A stretch of DNA of 46,630 nt from Micavibrio sp. (GTDB lineage Bacteria > Patescibacteriota > Minisyncoccia > Moranbacterales > GCA-2747515): NCBI GenBank assembly GCA_020718085.1, contig DYDB01000008.1, positions 1 to 46,630 on the forward strand, written 5' to 3'. The position numbers were made by a program, and so were the translations under genes. The notes below the pieces were generated by a model. It had not been told where the DNA came from. It worked only from the letters and a program-made list of their open reading frames with translations, and did not search any database. Every line of letters starts with the position of its first letter. The stretch's first letter is position 1. This document shows, piece by piece, positions 38,396 to 46,630 of the stretch.

Positions 38396-38520
38396 TGATA
38401 CCATAAAAGGAGTTAACAATTAAAAATGAAAAATTAAAAGTAATATGATTACATATCATGTAAATCTTTATTGTATTTTTCATTATTAATTTTTTCATTA
38501 TTAATTAACCCTCTTGTCTC
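38396..38520. repeat. MITE-like intergenic element, copy 1 (~125 bp)
   Basis: Same as 40638-40762 with few changes; imperfect inverted termini AAAGGAGTTAACAATTAAAAATG / CATTATTAATTAACCC(T/C)CTT. Confidence 0.85.
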
Positions 38521-38555
38521 CTTTTTACTTAAAAATAAAGAATGCGGTAAACCAT

Positions 38556-40343
38556 ATGAATATACGGCACAAGGGTTTTGTGGTGTTGTTTTTGATTGTG
38601 ATCATTGGTGTGGGTTTTCGGTTGTACGGCGGAAATGATCTGATCTTTTTTGAGATCGATCAGGCAAGAGACTATAAGCTTCTGGGTAAATTATCGGATG
38701 AGGGCATTGGCAACTTCCCATTACTTGGTCCAAAGGCGGGAGGTACATTTTTTCGTCTTGGTCCGGTGTATTATGTGCCAACGTATCTTTTGACAAAAGT
38801 ATTTGGTCTCTCGCCATATTTCATCGTCTTACCTGAGATCATTTTTTCAGTTTTGACGATCCCACTTCTTTTCGTTTTTTTGAGAGAGTTCTTTCGGGAG
38901 AGAATTGCACTGTATTGCACAGCTCTTTTTGCAGGTAGTTTGTTTTTTGTGGAGTATGCGCATTTTGCATGGAATCCTAACTATATCCCGTTTTTCTTTT
39001 TGCTTTTTTTGTATGCGATGCTCAGATATGTGCGAACTGATACACAAAAGATGTCGTGGGTAGTCATTTTGGCGTTTTCCGCGGGCATTGTCATGCAATT
39101 GCATACCATCACCTTTGTCGCAACTCCGTTGATCGTGATCTTATATTTTGTTTTTTTACGCAAAGCAATCGTAGTAAAGCATGTGGTTGTTTTTGTGGTG
39201 CTATCAGTATTGCTCTCCACACCGCTAATAGTAAATGACATGCTTACCAAGAGGGAAAATATACAGGAGTTCTTTGTTGCAAAGGAAAAGCGTGAGGGAA
39301 AAGGCGAGGGATCCAGTCTTGGCAAAGTGATCTTTATCAATGCATATAATCATGTAAAATATTATACTGTCATAGCTACATCTCAGCACGTCGTGCATGA
39401 TCTGGCTCGTGTACGAAGCAGTGATGATCTTTTTGATCTTGCAAGTCACAATCTGTACTCGATACGTGCAAAAGTGCATTTTGGAATCATTGTGTTCGTA
39501 TGCGTTCTACTTGGATTGTTTTTTGTATTTTTGATTCGCGAACTTTTTGATTTTAAAAAACAAAAGGAGAAAGTTGTGTATTCTCAGAAATATAATTTCA
39601 TACTTCTTTTTGTGATCGTACAAATAACTTTTGCCTTACTTTTCATTCCTTTGGCACTAAATGCAGATTCACGACATTTTCTCCCACTCTTTTTTGTTCC
39701 GTTTGTCATTATTGGGTTTTTATTTAGTTTTATAGAAGAAAAGATCGTACAGGGGCGTAGAATTGTTGTTGTGATCTTTATGCTATTGTTTTTGTGCAAT
39801 GTTCTTGGGACAGTGCGATGGTTACGCATGATCGATCATTATGAAACTGCACGTGATAATACCCAAGAATTTATTTTGGAACCATATTATATAATGACGA
39901 TGGAGCAGTGGAGATCTGTGGTCGATACAATTGTAAGTCTTTCAGAGAAACATTCTGGTCCTTTATACGTACAATCTTCCACGTATCACATCAGATCACT
40001 GATCGCATTATTGCAAGATGTATATGGAAAAGAAGTATATGTCATTGAACCTGACCGATGTGATCGAAATGGTAGATACTTTGTGCTCAAAGAAACGACT
40101 GATGTAGAGGAGGGTGTGCCTTTGACCAGTGAAATTGGAGAGCGATTTGATGTGATTGGTACATATGATCTCGGTACGATACAGCTATTTCAGCTACAGA
40201 TCAAAGATCACGTATGGGATGTGTGCACAGATGGATATGTGCAAGATGTTGAGGAGGAACTATCGATACCGTGTTATGATCTGCGCTATGATGTGTCACA
40301 AAGAGATCGCTGTCGCGTGCGAGATATCAAACATCTTTTTTGA
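38556..40343 (+). CDS. GT-C (GT39/ArnT-like) membrane glycosyltransferase
   Basis: IFFEIDQARDYKLLGKL after TM1, polytopic, conserved FRLGPVYYVP. Confidence 0.75.
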   Translation: MNIRHKGFVVLFLIVIIGVGFRLYGGNDLIFFEIDQARDYKLLGKLSDEGIGNFPLLGPKAGGTFFRLGPVYYVPTYLLTKVFGLSPYFIVLPEIIFSVLTIPLLFVFLREFFRERIALYCTALFAGSLFFVEYAHFAWNPNYIPFFFLLFLYAMLRYVRTDTQKMSWVVILAFSAGIVMQLHTITFVATPLIVILYFVFLRKAIVVKHVVVFVVLSVLLSTPLIVNDMLTKRENIQEFFVAKEKREGKGEGSSLGKVIFINAYNHVKYYTVIATSQHVVHDLARVRSSDDLFDLASHNLYSIRAKVHFGIIVFVCVLLGLFFVFLIRELFDFKKQKEKVVYSQKYNFILLFVIVQITFALLFIPLALNADSRHFLPLFFVPFVIIGFLFSFIEEKIVQGRRIVVVIFMLLFLCNVLGTVRWLRMIDHYETARDNTQEFILEPYYIMTMEQWRSVVDTIVSLSEKHSGPLYVQSSTYHIRSLIALLQDVYGKEVYVIEPDRCDRNGRYFVLKETTDVEEGVPLTSEIGERFDVIGTYDLGTIQLFQLQIKDHVWDVCTDGYVQDVEEELSIPCYDLRYDVSQRDRCRVRDIKHLF

Positions 40344-40353
40344 TACAAAATTA

Positions 40354-40607
40354 TGTCATCCCGACTGTAATGGAGGGATCTCTCGACTACGCTCGAGATG
40401 ACAGAAAAAAAGATTTCTCGACAAGCTTCGAAATGACAAGGTATGTGTCATCCCGATTGAAGAAAAAAGTGTCATTCCGACCGAAATGGAGGAATCTAAG
40501 ATCTCTCGACTTACGCTCGAGATGACAATTGGTGAGATCTCTCGACTACACTCGAAATGACAACGCGTGTGACATTCCGACCGCAGTGGAGGGGGAGGGA
40601 TCTAAAA
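40354..40607. repeat. Cluster of TGTCATYCCGAC...GGATCT / AGATYTCTCGAC...CGARATGACA palindromic repeats
   Basis: At least four half-units in alternating orientation between two glycosyltransferase genes. Confidence 0.88.
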
Positions 40608-40637
40608 ACTCCTATTCTTGTGATAACAGGTGTGAAA

Positions 40638-40762
40638 TGATACCATGAAAAGGAGTTAACAATTAAAAATGAAAAATTAAAAGTAACATGATTACATATC
40701 ATGAAAATCTTTATTGTATTTTTCATTATTAATTATTCATTATTAATTAACCCCTTTGTCTC
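40638..40762. repeat. MITE-like intergenic element, copy 2 (~125 bp)
   Basis: TGATACCATGAAAAGGAGTTAACAATTAAAAATGAAAAATTAAAAGTAACATGATTACATATCATG... matches copy 1. Confidence 0.85.
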
Positions 40763-43065
40763 TCTATTTCATAAAATTTGGCAAAGTAGTTGCTGCGATC
40801 AAACGTGATGGCATTTTTCGTGCGTCACAACGTATTTGGAAAGGCGTTGCGACAGCATTGCGACCGGTGGGCAAAGGTGACATTCTTTTCATTTCCGGTG
40901 GTGTGGGGGATAGTGCATTGTATCGTACGGCACATGTGGCGGAGGAACTACAATTTAATGGATTCACATGCTCTGTGACCGTGCAGGACAATCCTTTTCT
41001 CATAAAATATGTGGATCGGTTTTCCGTCTTTATTTTTCATCGAACACTTTATACTGATCGTGTGCGAAACATGATTGTTGAGATCAAAAAACAGGGAAAG
41101 GAGATCATCTTTGAAACAGATGATCTGGTGTTTGACGTTGATTTTAAAAAGACGGACTCATATCAAAATTTAAATATCTTAGAAAAGAAACAATACGAAA
41201 ATGGAGTGGGTGGAGAAATTTTGCGTGACACATATGTCAAAATTGCTACTACTACAACAAGTTTTCTCGCAGAGAAATTACGGGCAGAGGGTAAAGAGGT
41301 TTTTGTAGTACCAAATAAACTTTCTGCTAAAGATGTTGCAGATGCTGAGAAGGCTCGAGAGATTTCTCGACAAGCGCGAAATGACAAAAAACATGTCATC
41401 CCGACTGAAATGGAGGGATCTCAGGTTGTAAGACTTGGCTACTTTAGTGGCACGATCAGTCACAATAAGGACTTTGCAACGATCACAGATGCGCTTATAC
41501 AGATCATGGAGAAATATCCGCAAGTAGAACTTCTTCTCGTCGGTCCGTTGGATGTAGAAAATATTTTGGTGCAAAGATTCGCAGATCGGATCGTGCAATT
41601 ACCTTACGCACCACGCAGTCAACATTTTGCCAATATTGCGCAGTGTGATATCAACCTTGCGCCATTGGAGATGAATGATCCTTTTTGCGAGGCAAAATCT
41701 GAATTGAAATTTTTTGAGGCAGGTATTGTGAAAGTGCCGACAGTTGCTGTGGCAAATCGTACATTTACAGAGGCAATTCATGATGGTGTGGACGGACTTG
41801 TTGCACGTGGAACAGAGGAATGGGTGCAAAAGTTGTCACAGTTGATCGAAGATAAAAATGTGCGGGGGAACATGGGTGAAAACGCATATCAAACAGCTAA
41901 AGCTCGATATGTTACCGACACTGTGTGTAATAGAGAATATGTACAATATCTTTTTCAGAAAGTACATCATGTACAAAATGTGATCAATTGTGACAGTAAG
42001 TTGGGACGTGTGAGCACAGCTGTAGTTATTGTAAATTGGAATGGGAAAGAACATCTAAAACAGTGTTTTGACAGTTTGCAAAAACAAAGTGACACAAATT
42101 TTTCGGTCATTTTTGTGGATAATGGATCGCAGGATGGATCTGCCGACTTTATTACACAAAACTATCAAAATGTCATAATGATCTCACTTAAAGAAAATAC
42201 CGGCTTTGCATTTGCCAACAATATTGGGATTCAATATGCACTTTTTCACAAAAACATTCAGAATGTTATCACACTCAACAATGATACGGAGTTGGACATC
42301 AATTATATCGCTTCAATGCATCATGCATTGGAAAAGTGTGATAGTGAAAAGATCGGCGGGATTCAGCCAAAATTATATAATTATTATCAAAAGAATATCA
42401 TTGATTCCACTGGTGTTTTGACGAGTTTTGAATTCAGTGCACATAATCGTGGACGAAATACGGAAGATGTGGGGCAATTTGATAAGGGAGAGTTCGTTTT
42501 TGGTCCGAGCGCGAGTGCATCATTATATACGCGCGATGCTCTTATATGCACGCAGTTATCATCGGGAGAATATTTTGATAACACGTATTTTGCATATTAT
42601 GAAGACGTGGACTTGGCATGGCGACTGCACTTGGCAGGTTATAAAACACTTTTTGTACCGCAGGCTATTGTGTATCATGTGCATTCGGCAACGGGAAAAA
42701 ATTACTCCCCATTCAAGTCGTTCCATATTCATCGCAATCATTACTTTAATATTATTAAAAACGCATCATTTTTACGGCTTGCGGGCGTGATGCTGTTCAT
42801 GCCGATTCGATATATAATGCTTATGAGCAGTGTTTTGTTCAAAAAAGGGCCTGCTGCTGCAGCAAATCGTCAAAAAGGCACTGGGGATGGGTTGATAAAG
42901 AACGTATTGCGTTCATGGCGAGATGTGATCGCACATATGCCGGAAATGTGCAAGAAAAGACGTCTGATCCAGAGAAATAAAGTGCTTTCTGAGAGAGAAA
43001 TACGACAGATCTTCAAAAAAGATCATATCTCCATAAAAGACGTGATCTATAAGCAATACAAATGA
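40756..43065 (+). CDS. Two-domain glycosyltransferase (GT4-like N-term, GT2 C-term), TTG start within repeat
   Basis: GT4-like RLGYFSGTISHNKDFATITDAL...; GT2 AVVIVNWNGKEHLKQCFDSL, VDNGSQDGSADFI, TLNNDTELD. Confidence 0.82.
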   Translation: MSLYFIKFGKVVAAIKRDGIFRASQRIWKGVATALRPVGKGDILFISGGVGDSALYRTAHVAEELQFNGFTCSVTVQDNPFLIKYVDRFSVFIFHRTLYTDRVRNMIVEIKKQGKEIIFETDDLVFDVDFKKTDSYQNLNILEKKQYENGVGGEILRDTYVKIATTTTSFLAEKLRAEGKEVFVVPNKLSAKDVADAEKAREISRQARNDKKHVIPTEMEGSQVVRLGYFSGTISHNKDFATITDALIQIMEKYPQVELLLVGPLDVENILVQRFADRIVQLPYAPRSQHFANIAQCDINLAPLEMNDPFCEAKSELKFFEAGIVKVPTVAVANRTFTEAIHDGVDGLVARGTEEWVQKLSQLIEDKNVRGNMGENAYQTAKARYVTDTVCNREYVQYLFQKVHHVQNVINCDSKLGRVSTAVVIVNWNGKEHLKQCFDSLQKQSDTNFSVIFVDNGSQDGSADFITQNYQNVIMISLKENTGFAFANNIGIQYALFHKNIQNVITLNNDTELDINYIASMHHALEKCDSEKIGGIQPKLYNYYQKNIIDSTGVLTSFEFSAHNRGRNTEDVGQFDKGEFVFGPSASASLYTRDALICTQLSSGEYFDNTYFAYYEDVDLAWRLHLAGYKTLFVPQAIVYHVHSATGKNYSPFKSFHIHRNHYFNIIKNASFLRLAGVMLFMPIRYIMLMSSVLFKKGPAAAANRQKGTGDGLIKNVLRSWRDVIAHMPEMCKKRRLIQRNKVLSEREIRQIFKKDHISIKDVIYKQYK
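41354..41423 (+). repeat. In-frame copy of the palindromic repeat inside the glycosyltransferase CDS
   Basis: CTCGAGAGATTTCTCGACAAGCGCGAAATGACAAAAAACATGTCATCCCGACTGAAATGGAGGGATCTCA, translated AREISRQARNDKKHVIPTEMEGSQ. Confidence 0.9.
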
Positions 43066-43128
43066 TTTTTTGATTGTTTATCCAGATGGATTGTGCTATG
43101 CTGTATGAAGTAAAAAGATGTCAGTGAT

Positions 43129-43917
43129 ATGTTCAAAACATTCAAAAAACACGAAAATTACAAGGAATTGGTATGGGTCTTGGCCAAAACAGACTTCAAA
43201 TTGCGGTATAATAATTCTGTGTTGGGTTATGTGTGGGCACTTCTCAAGCCACTCTTGATGTTTTTGGTGCTCAATTTCGTTTTTTCATCGATGTTCAATC
43301 CTAAAAATACTGGTGCAGAATACTACTCTTTGCAGCTTATTACAGCTCTCATGATGTTCAATTTTTTTGCAGAAGGTACAAATGCCGGTATGGCATCGCT
43401 ATTGTCCAAATCACAGCTCGTGACCAAAATTTATGTACCACGATGGACAATTATCATTGCGTCAACGATTAATGCAGGCATGATCTATCTCATGAATTTG
43501 ATCGTGATCATCGGATTTTTTGTGTGGAAGCAATTCTTGCCAAGTTTTGAAGCGGTTTTGCTTTTCATCCTTTTCTCATTCCTTATATACATGCTGATCG
43601 TGGCCTTTTCTTTTTTTACAGCGCCACTTTATGTGCGTTTTCGCGATCTACTTATGATCTGGGAAGTGCTTCTCATGATCATGCTCTATGCGAGCCCAAT
43701 CATTTATCCACTTTCCATTTTGCCAATGAACGTGCAACAGGTTATTTTGGCAAACCCGATGGCGTTTATCATTCACTTTACAAAAGAAGGACTCATCAAT
43801 AGTCATTTTCCTGACATGTGGCAACTCATGGGTTTTGTTTTGATCGTGAGTATAGTGTTTGTATTGAGCTTGTTCTCATATAAAAAATTGTCAGCAACCG
43901 TTGCGGAGCATATCTAG
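43129..43917 (+). CDS. ABC-2 type polysaccharide export permease (Wzm/TagG-like)
   Basis: FKLRYNNSVLGYVWALLKPLLMFLVLNFVFS; six TMs. Confidence 0.88.
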   Translation: MFKTFKKHENYKELVWVLAKTDFKLRYNNSVLGYVWALLKPLLMFLVLNFVFSSMFNPKNTGAEYYSLQLITALMMFNFFAEGTNAGMASLLSKSQLVTKIYVPRWTIIIASTINAGMIYLMNLIVIIGFFVWKQFLPSFEAVLLFILFSFLIYMLIVAFSFFTAPLYVRFRDLLMIWEVLLMIMLYASPIIYPLSILPMNVQQVILANPMAFIIHFTKEGLINSHFPDMWQLMGFVLIVSIVFVLSLFSYKKLSATVAEHI

Positions 43918-43957
43918 AGGTCTCATATCTTTTTATAATATATCTTTTTGTGAAACT

Positions 43958-44818
43958 ATGAACAATCAAATTTCGTCAGCAAAAAGAAAAGTGATCATCA
44001 ACCTTTGTCTTACAGGCATGATCCCGACGAAAGAAATGAACTCACATACGCCGATCTCACCGAAAGAAATTATCACATGTGCTTTACAATGTGCAGATTT
44101 GGGTGCTTCGATGATCCACATTCATGCGCGTGATGAAAAAAGCGGAAAGCCGACATGGGATAAAAATATTTATGCAGAGATCATTTCCGGCATTCGTGCA
44201 AAAAATAAAGATCTTGTTCTCTGTGTATCAACGAGTGGTCGTGATTGGAAAGAATTTGAGAAGCGGTCTGCATGCTTGGAATTGGAAGGAGAATTAAAAC
44301 CTGATATGGCGTCTCTCACGCTCGGATCAATGAACTTCATAAGCCAAGAGAGCGTGAATAGTCCGCAGATGATCGAACAACTCGCCACAACAATGAAAGA
44401 ACGCGGTATAAAGCCAGAGATCGAGATCTTTGAACCAGGTATGATACATAAAGCAAAATATCTCATGACAAAGAACGTCATAAATGATAGTAGTCCATAT
44501 TTTAATATACTATTTGGATCGTTGGGCACAACACCATTGGATGCTGTATCTGCCGGTGCAATGATGCACATGTTGCCGGAAAATGCCGTGTGGGGATTCG
44601 CAGGTATTGGAGCGTATCAATTGGATGCAAATATTCTTGGTATTGCACTTGGGGGTCATGTGCGTGTCGGATTGGAAGATAACATTTATTTCGATCGTGA
44701 GAAAAAAGTTCTTGCGTCCAATGAAATGCTGGTGGAACGAGTGGCACATATTATTCGTACAATGGAATTGGAAATTGCAACGCCACAAGATGCACGAATA
44801 ATGCTTGGTTTAACATAA
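43958..44818 (+). CDS. BKACE (beta-keto acid cleavage enzyme, DUF849) family protein
   Basis: KVIINLCLTGMIPTKE...HTPISPKEI...GASMIHIHARDEKSGKPTWD; VSTSGR. Confidence 0.82.
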   Translation: MNNQISSAKRKVIINLCLTGMIPTKEMNSHTPISPKEIITCALQCADLGASMIHIHARDEKSGKPTWDKNIYAEIISGIRAKNKDLVLCVSTSGRDWKEFEKRSACLELEGELKPDMASLTLGSMNFISQESVNSPQMIEQLATTMKERGIKPEIEIFEPGMIHKAKYLMTKNVINDSSPYFNILFGSLGTTPLDAVSAGAMMHMLPENAVWGFAGIGAYQLDANILGIALGGHVRVGLEDNIYFDREKKVLASNEMLVERVAHIIRTMELEIATPQDARIMLGLT

Positions 44819-44826
44819 GAATATTT

Positions 44827-45321
44827 ATGGAAAAAAAATATACGCAAGGTGAACAGTGTGTGATTGCAAAAGATGCTGTGGTTGGGGATGGGTCACGCGT
44901 GGGAAATTTTGTTTTTGTAAGAGAGAAAACAGTAATTGGCAGCAAGTGTGTAATTGGATCATTTGTGGATATTGAAGGTGATGTAATGATTGGTGATCGC
45001 GTTTCTTTGCAAAGTGGGTGTTATGTTACGCGAGGCGTGATCATTGAGGATGATGTATTTTGCGGTCCGCGTTTGGTAACAATGAATGATAAGAAGATGA
45101 CATATGGCAGAGCGCATATGTCTTTTGAAAGAAGTGCGCCACGCATCTGCCACGGTGCGCGTATTGGTGGAGGGGTTGTGCTTTTGCCGGGAATAGTTGT
45201 GGGTGCAAATGCGTTGGTTGGAGCAGGATCAGTGGTCACAAAAGATGTGCCAGAAAATGCGATTGTCTATGGTAATCCTGCACAAGTGATGGGAATTGTG
45301 CCAGTTGAAGAACGGTTATGA
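44827..45321 (+). CDS. Left-handed beta-helix acyltransferase
   Basis: Hexapeptide repeats; GIVVGANALVGAGSVVTKDVPENAIVYGNPAQVMG. Confidence 0.88.
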   Translation: MEKKYTQGEQCVIAKDAVVGDGSRVGNFVFVREKTVIGSKCVIGSFVDIEGDVMIGDRVSLQSGCYVTRGVIIEDDVFCGPRLVTMNDKKMTYGRAHMSFERSAPRICHGARIGGGVVLLPGIVVGANALVGAGSVVTKDVPENAIVYGNPAQVMGIVPVEERL

Positions 45322-46502
45322 AAATTTTGATAACGAACAATGCGTTGATGTATCGCTCTGGGAGTGAATTATATGTACAAGAATTGGCATTTGCATTGCG
45401 TGATCGCGGTCATGAGGTCGCTGCATTCAGTACAGATCTTGGAGATTTGGCACAAAAGATGATCGATGGGGGCATTATTGTGATCGATGATCTTGAAAAA
45501 CTGCCATGGAAACCTGACATTATTCACGCACAGCATCATTTGGAAACGATGATCGCTTTGACTTATTTTCCACATACGCCGGCAGTATACGTTTGCCATG
45601 GTTGGAAGCCGTGGCAAGAGATTCCGCCATTGCATCCACGGATTGTGACATATGTTGCTGTGGATACAAAAACACGAGATCAGGCGATTACGGAACATCA
45701 TATACCAGCAGATAATATTCACATCATGCATAATTTTGTGGATTTGCATCGATTCAAAGAGCGAGAAAATCTTCCCCTAAAACCAAAAAAGGCACTTGTG
45801 TTCAGTAACTATGCGAGTGAAAATAATTTTTTGCCATGTATCCGAGAAGCGTGCAATAAGGCTGACATCACACTTGATGTTGTGGGCATGTCGTCTGGTC
45901 ACGTTGTTGAGGACCCTGAGAACATCATCAGATCGTATGATTTGATTTTTGCTGTGGGACGTAGTGCATTAGAAGCACTGGCTTCTGGTGTATCCGTGGT
46001 TATTTGTGGTGTATGGGGTGTTGGTCCACTTGTGACGTTCAAAGATGTGGATCGGTTGCGAGATCTCAATTTCGGTGTTGCTGCGATGTATACCGAATTA
46101 GACGCGGATGTTATTTACAAAGAAATTTGTCGTTATGATGCGGATGATGCAAAGCGTGTGACGCAGTATCTGAGAGAAAGAATCGGATTGGATCACGCAG
46201 TAGATGATCTCGAAAAACTATATAGCAATGTCTTGAAAGTATATGATTCAATGCAAGGTGATACGGAAGGTGATTCACGGGCACATGCGAAATATCTCAA
46301 GAAAATTGCTATTCTTCTCAAACAAAACATACAGGAATGTGCTGTAGTACAAGGGGGCTTACAGCATAGAGAACTACTCATTCAGCAAAAAGACTGTGAA
46401 ATCATGCAAAAAAACAATGAAATTGCCATGATGCAAGCATCCAAGTTTTGGAAAATGAGAGATATATATATGAGATTTAAAAATATTGTCAAAAGAAATT
46501 GA
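45318..46502 (+). CDS. Glycosyltransferase (GT4-like)
   Basis: MKILITNNALMYRSGSELYVQELAFALRDRGHEV; HNFVDLHRF; 4-nt overlap with acyltransferase gene. Confidence 0.8.
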   Translation: MKILITNNALMYRSGSELYVQELAFALRDRGHEVAAFSTDLGDLAQKMIDGGIIVIDDLEKLPWKPDIIHAQHHLETMIALTYFPHTPAVYVCHGWKPWQEIPPLHPRIVTYVAVDTKTRDQAITEHHIPADNIHIMHNFVDLHRFKERENLPLKPKKALVFSNYASENNFLPCIREACNKADITLDVVGMSSGHVVEDPENIIRSYDLIFAVGRSALEALASGVSVVICGVWGVGPLVTFKDVDRLRDLNFGVAAMYTELDADVIYKEICRYDADDAKRVTQYLRERIGLDHAVDDLEKLYSNVLKVYDSMQGDTEGDSRAHAKYLKKIAILLKQNIQECAVVQGGLQHRELLIQQKDCEIMQKNNEIAMMQASKFWKMRDIYMRFKNIVKRN

Positions 46503-46630
46503 TAATTTTATAAAACATCTATAAACAAACATTTTATAAAAAATGTACAGAATAAAAGTGCTCATTTTTTAACTTTTAATAAATGACAGAAACCAAAATA
46601 TATACTATACTGCAAAAATGGAAAAAAATA

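Noticed and set aside
40340-40525. 61-aa ORF (MIQNYVIPTVMEGSLDYARDDRKKD...)
   Set aside because: Translation of the palindromic repeat cluster, no RBS.

Overview
AT-rich bacterial chromosomal window, probably Patescibacteria/CPR (inferred from gene content: DUF4012 protein, FG-GAP adhesin, compact operons). Left to right: (1) a 5'-truncated giant FG-GAP beta-propeller protein; (2) tRNA-Thr(CGT), prfB with a programmed +1 frameshift, ftsE-ftsX; (3) an unusual ~8 kb tract (about 8.9-17.0 kb) of small, mostly orphan genes. Most are self-contained promoter-ORF-terminator units, separated by same-orientation repeats that resemble tRNA 3' ends, and the tract ends at the 3' end of a minus-strand tRNA-Gln(CTG); (4) a Pycsar-effector-like TM protein next to an HD hydrolase, truB, glycosyltransferases, a membrane-anchored Clp-like AAA+ ATPase, a mutarotase, a class A PBP, a DUF4012 protein and a secreted LCAT-like hydrolase; (5) a surface polysaccharide locus (glycosyltransferases, ABC-2 permease, BKACE, acyltransferase) invaded by two short repeat families, one of them inserted in frame in a glycosyltransferase CDS. 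The best candidate for an undescribed system is the tRNA-Gln-anchored cassette array: 103-bp direct repeats with one mismatch, a 17-bp core shared with the tRNA 3' end, and at least 7 copies of a ~26-nt tRNA-3'-like spacer, with no recombinase in the window. All calls come from reading the sequence and supplied ORFs; no database search was run.
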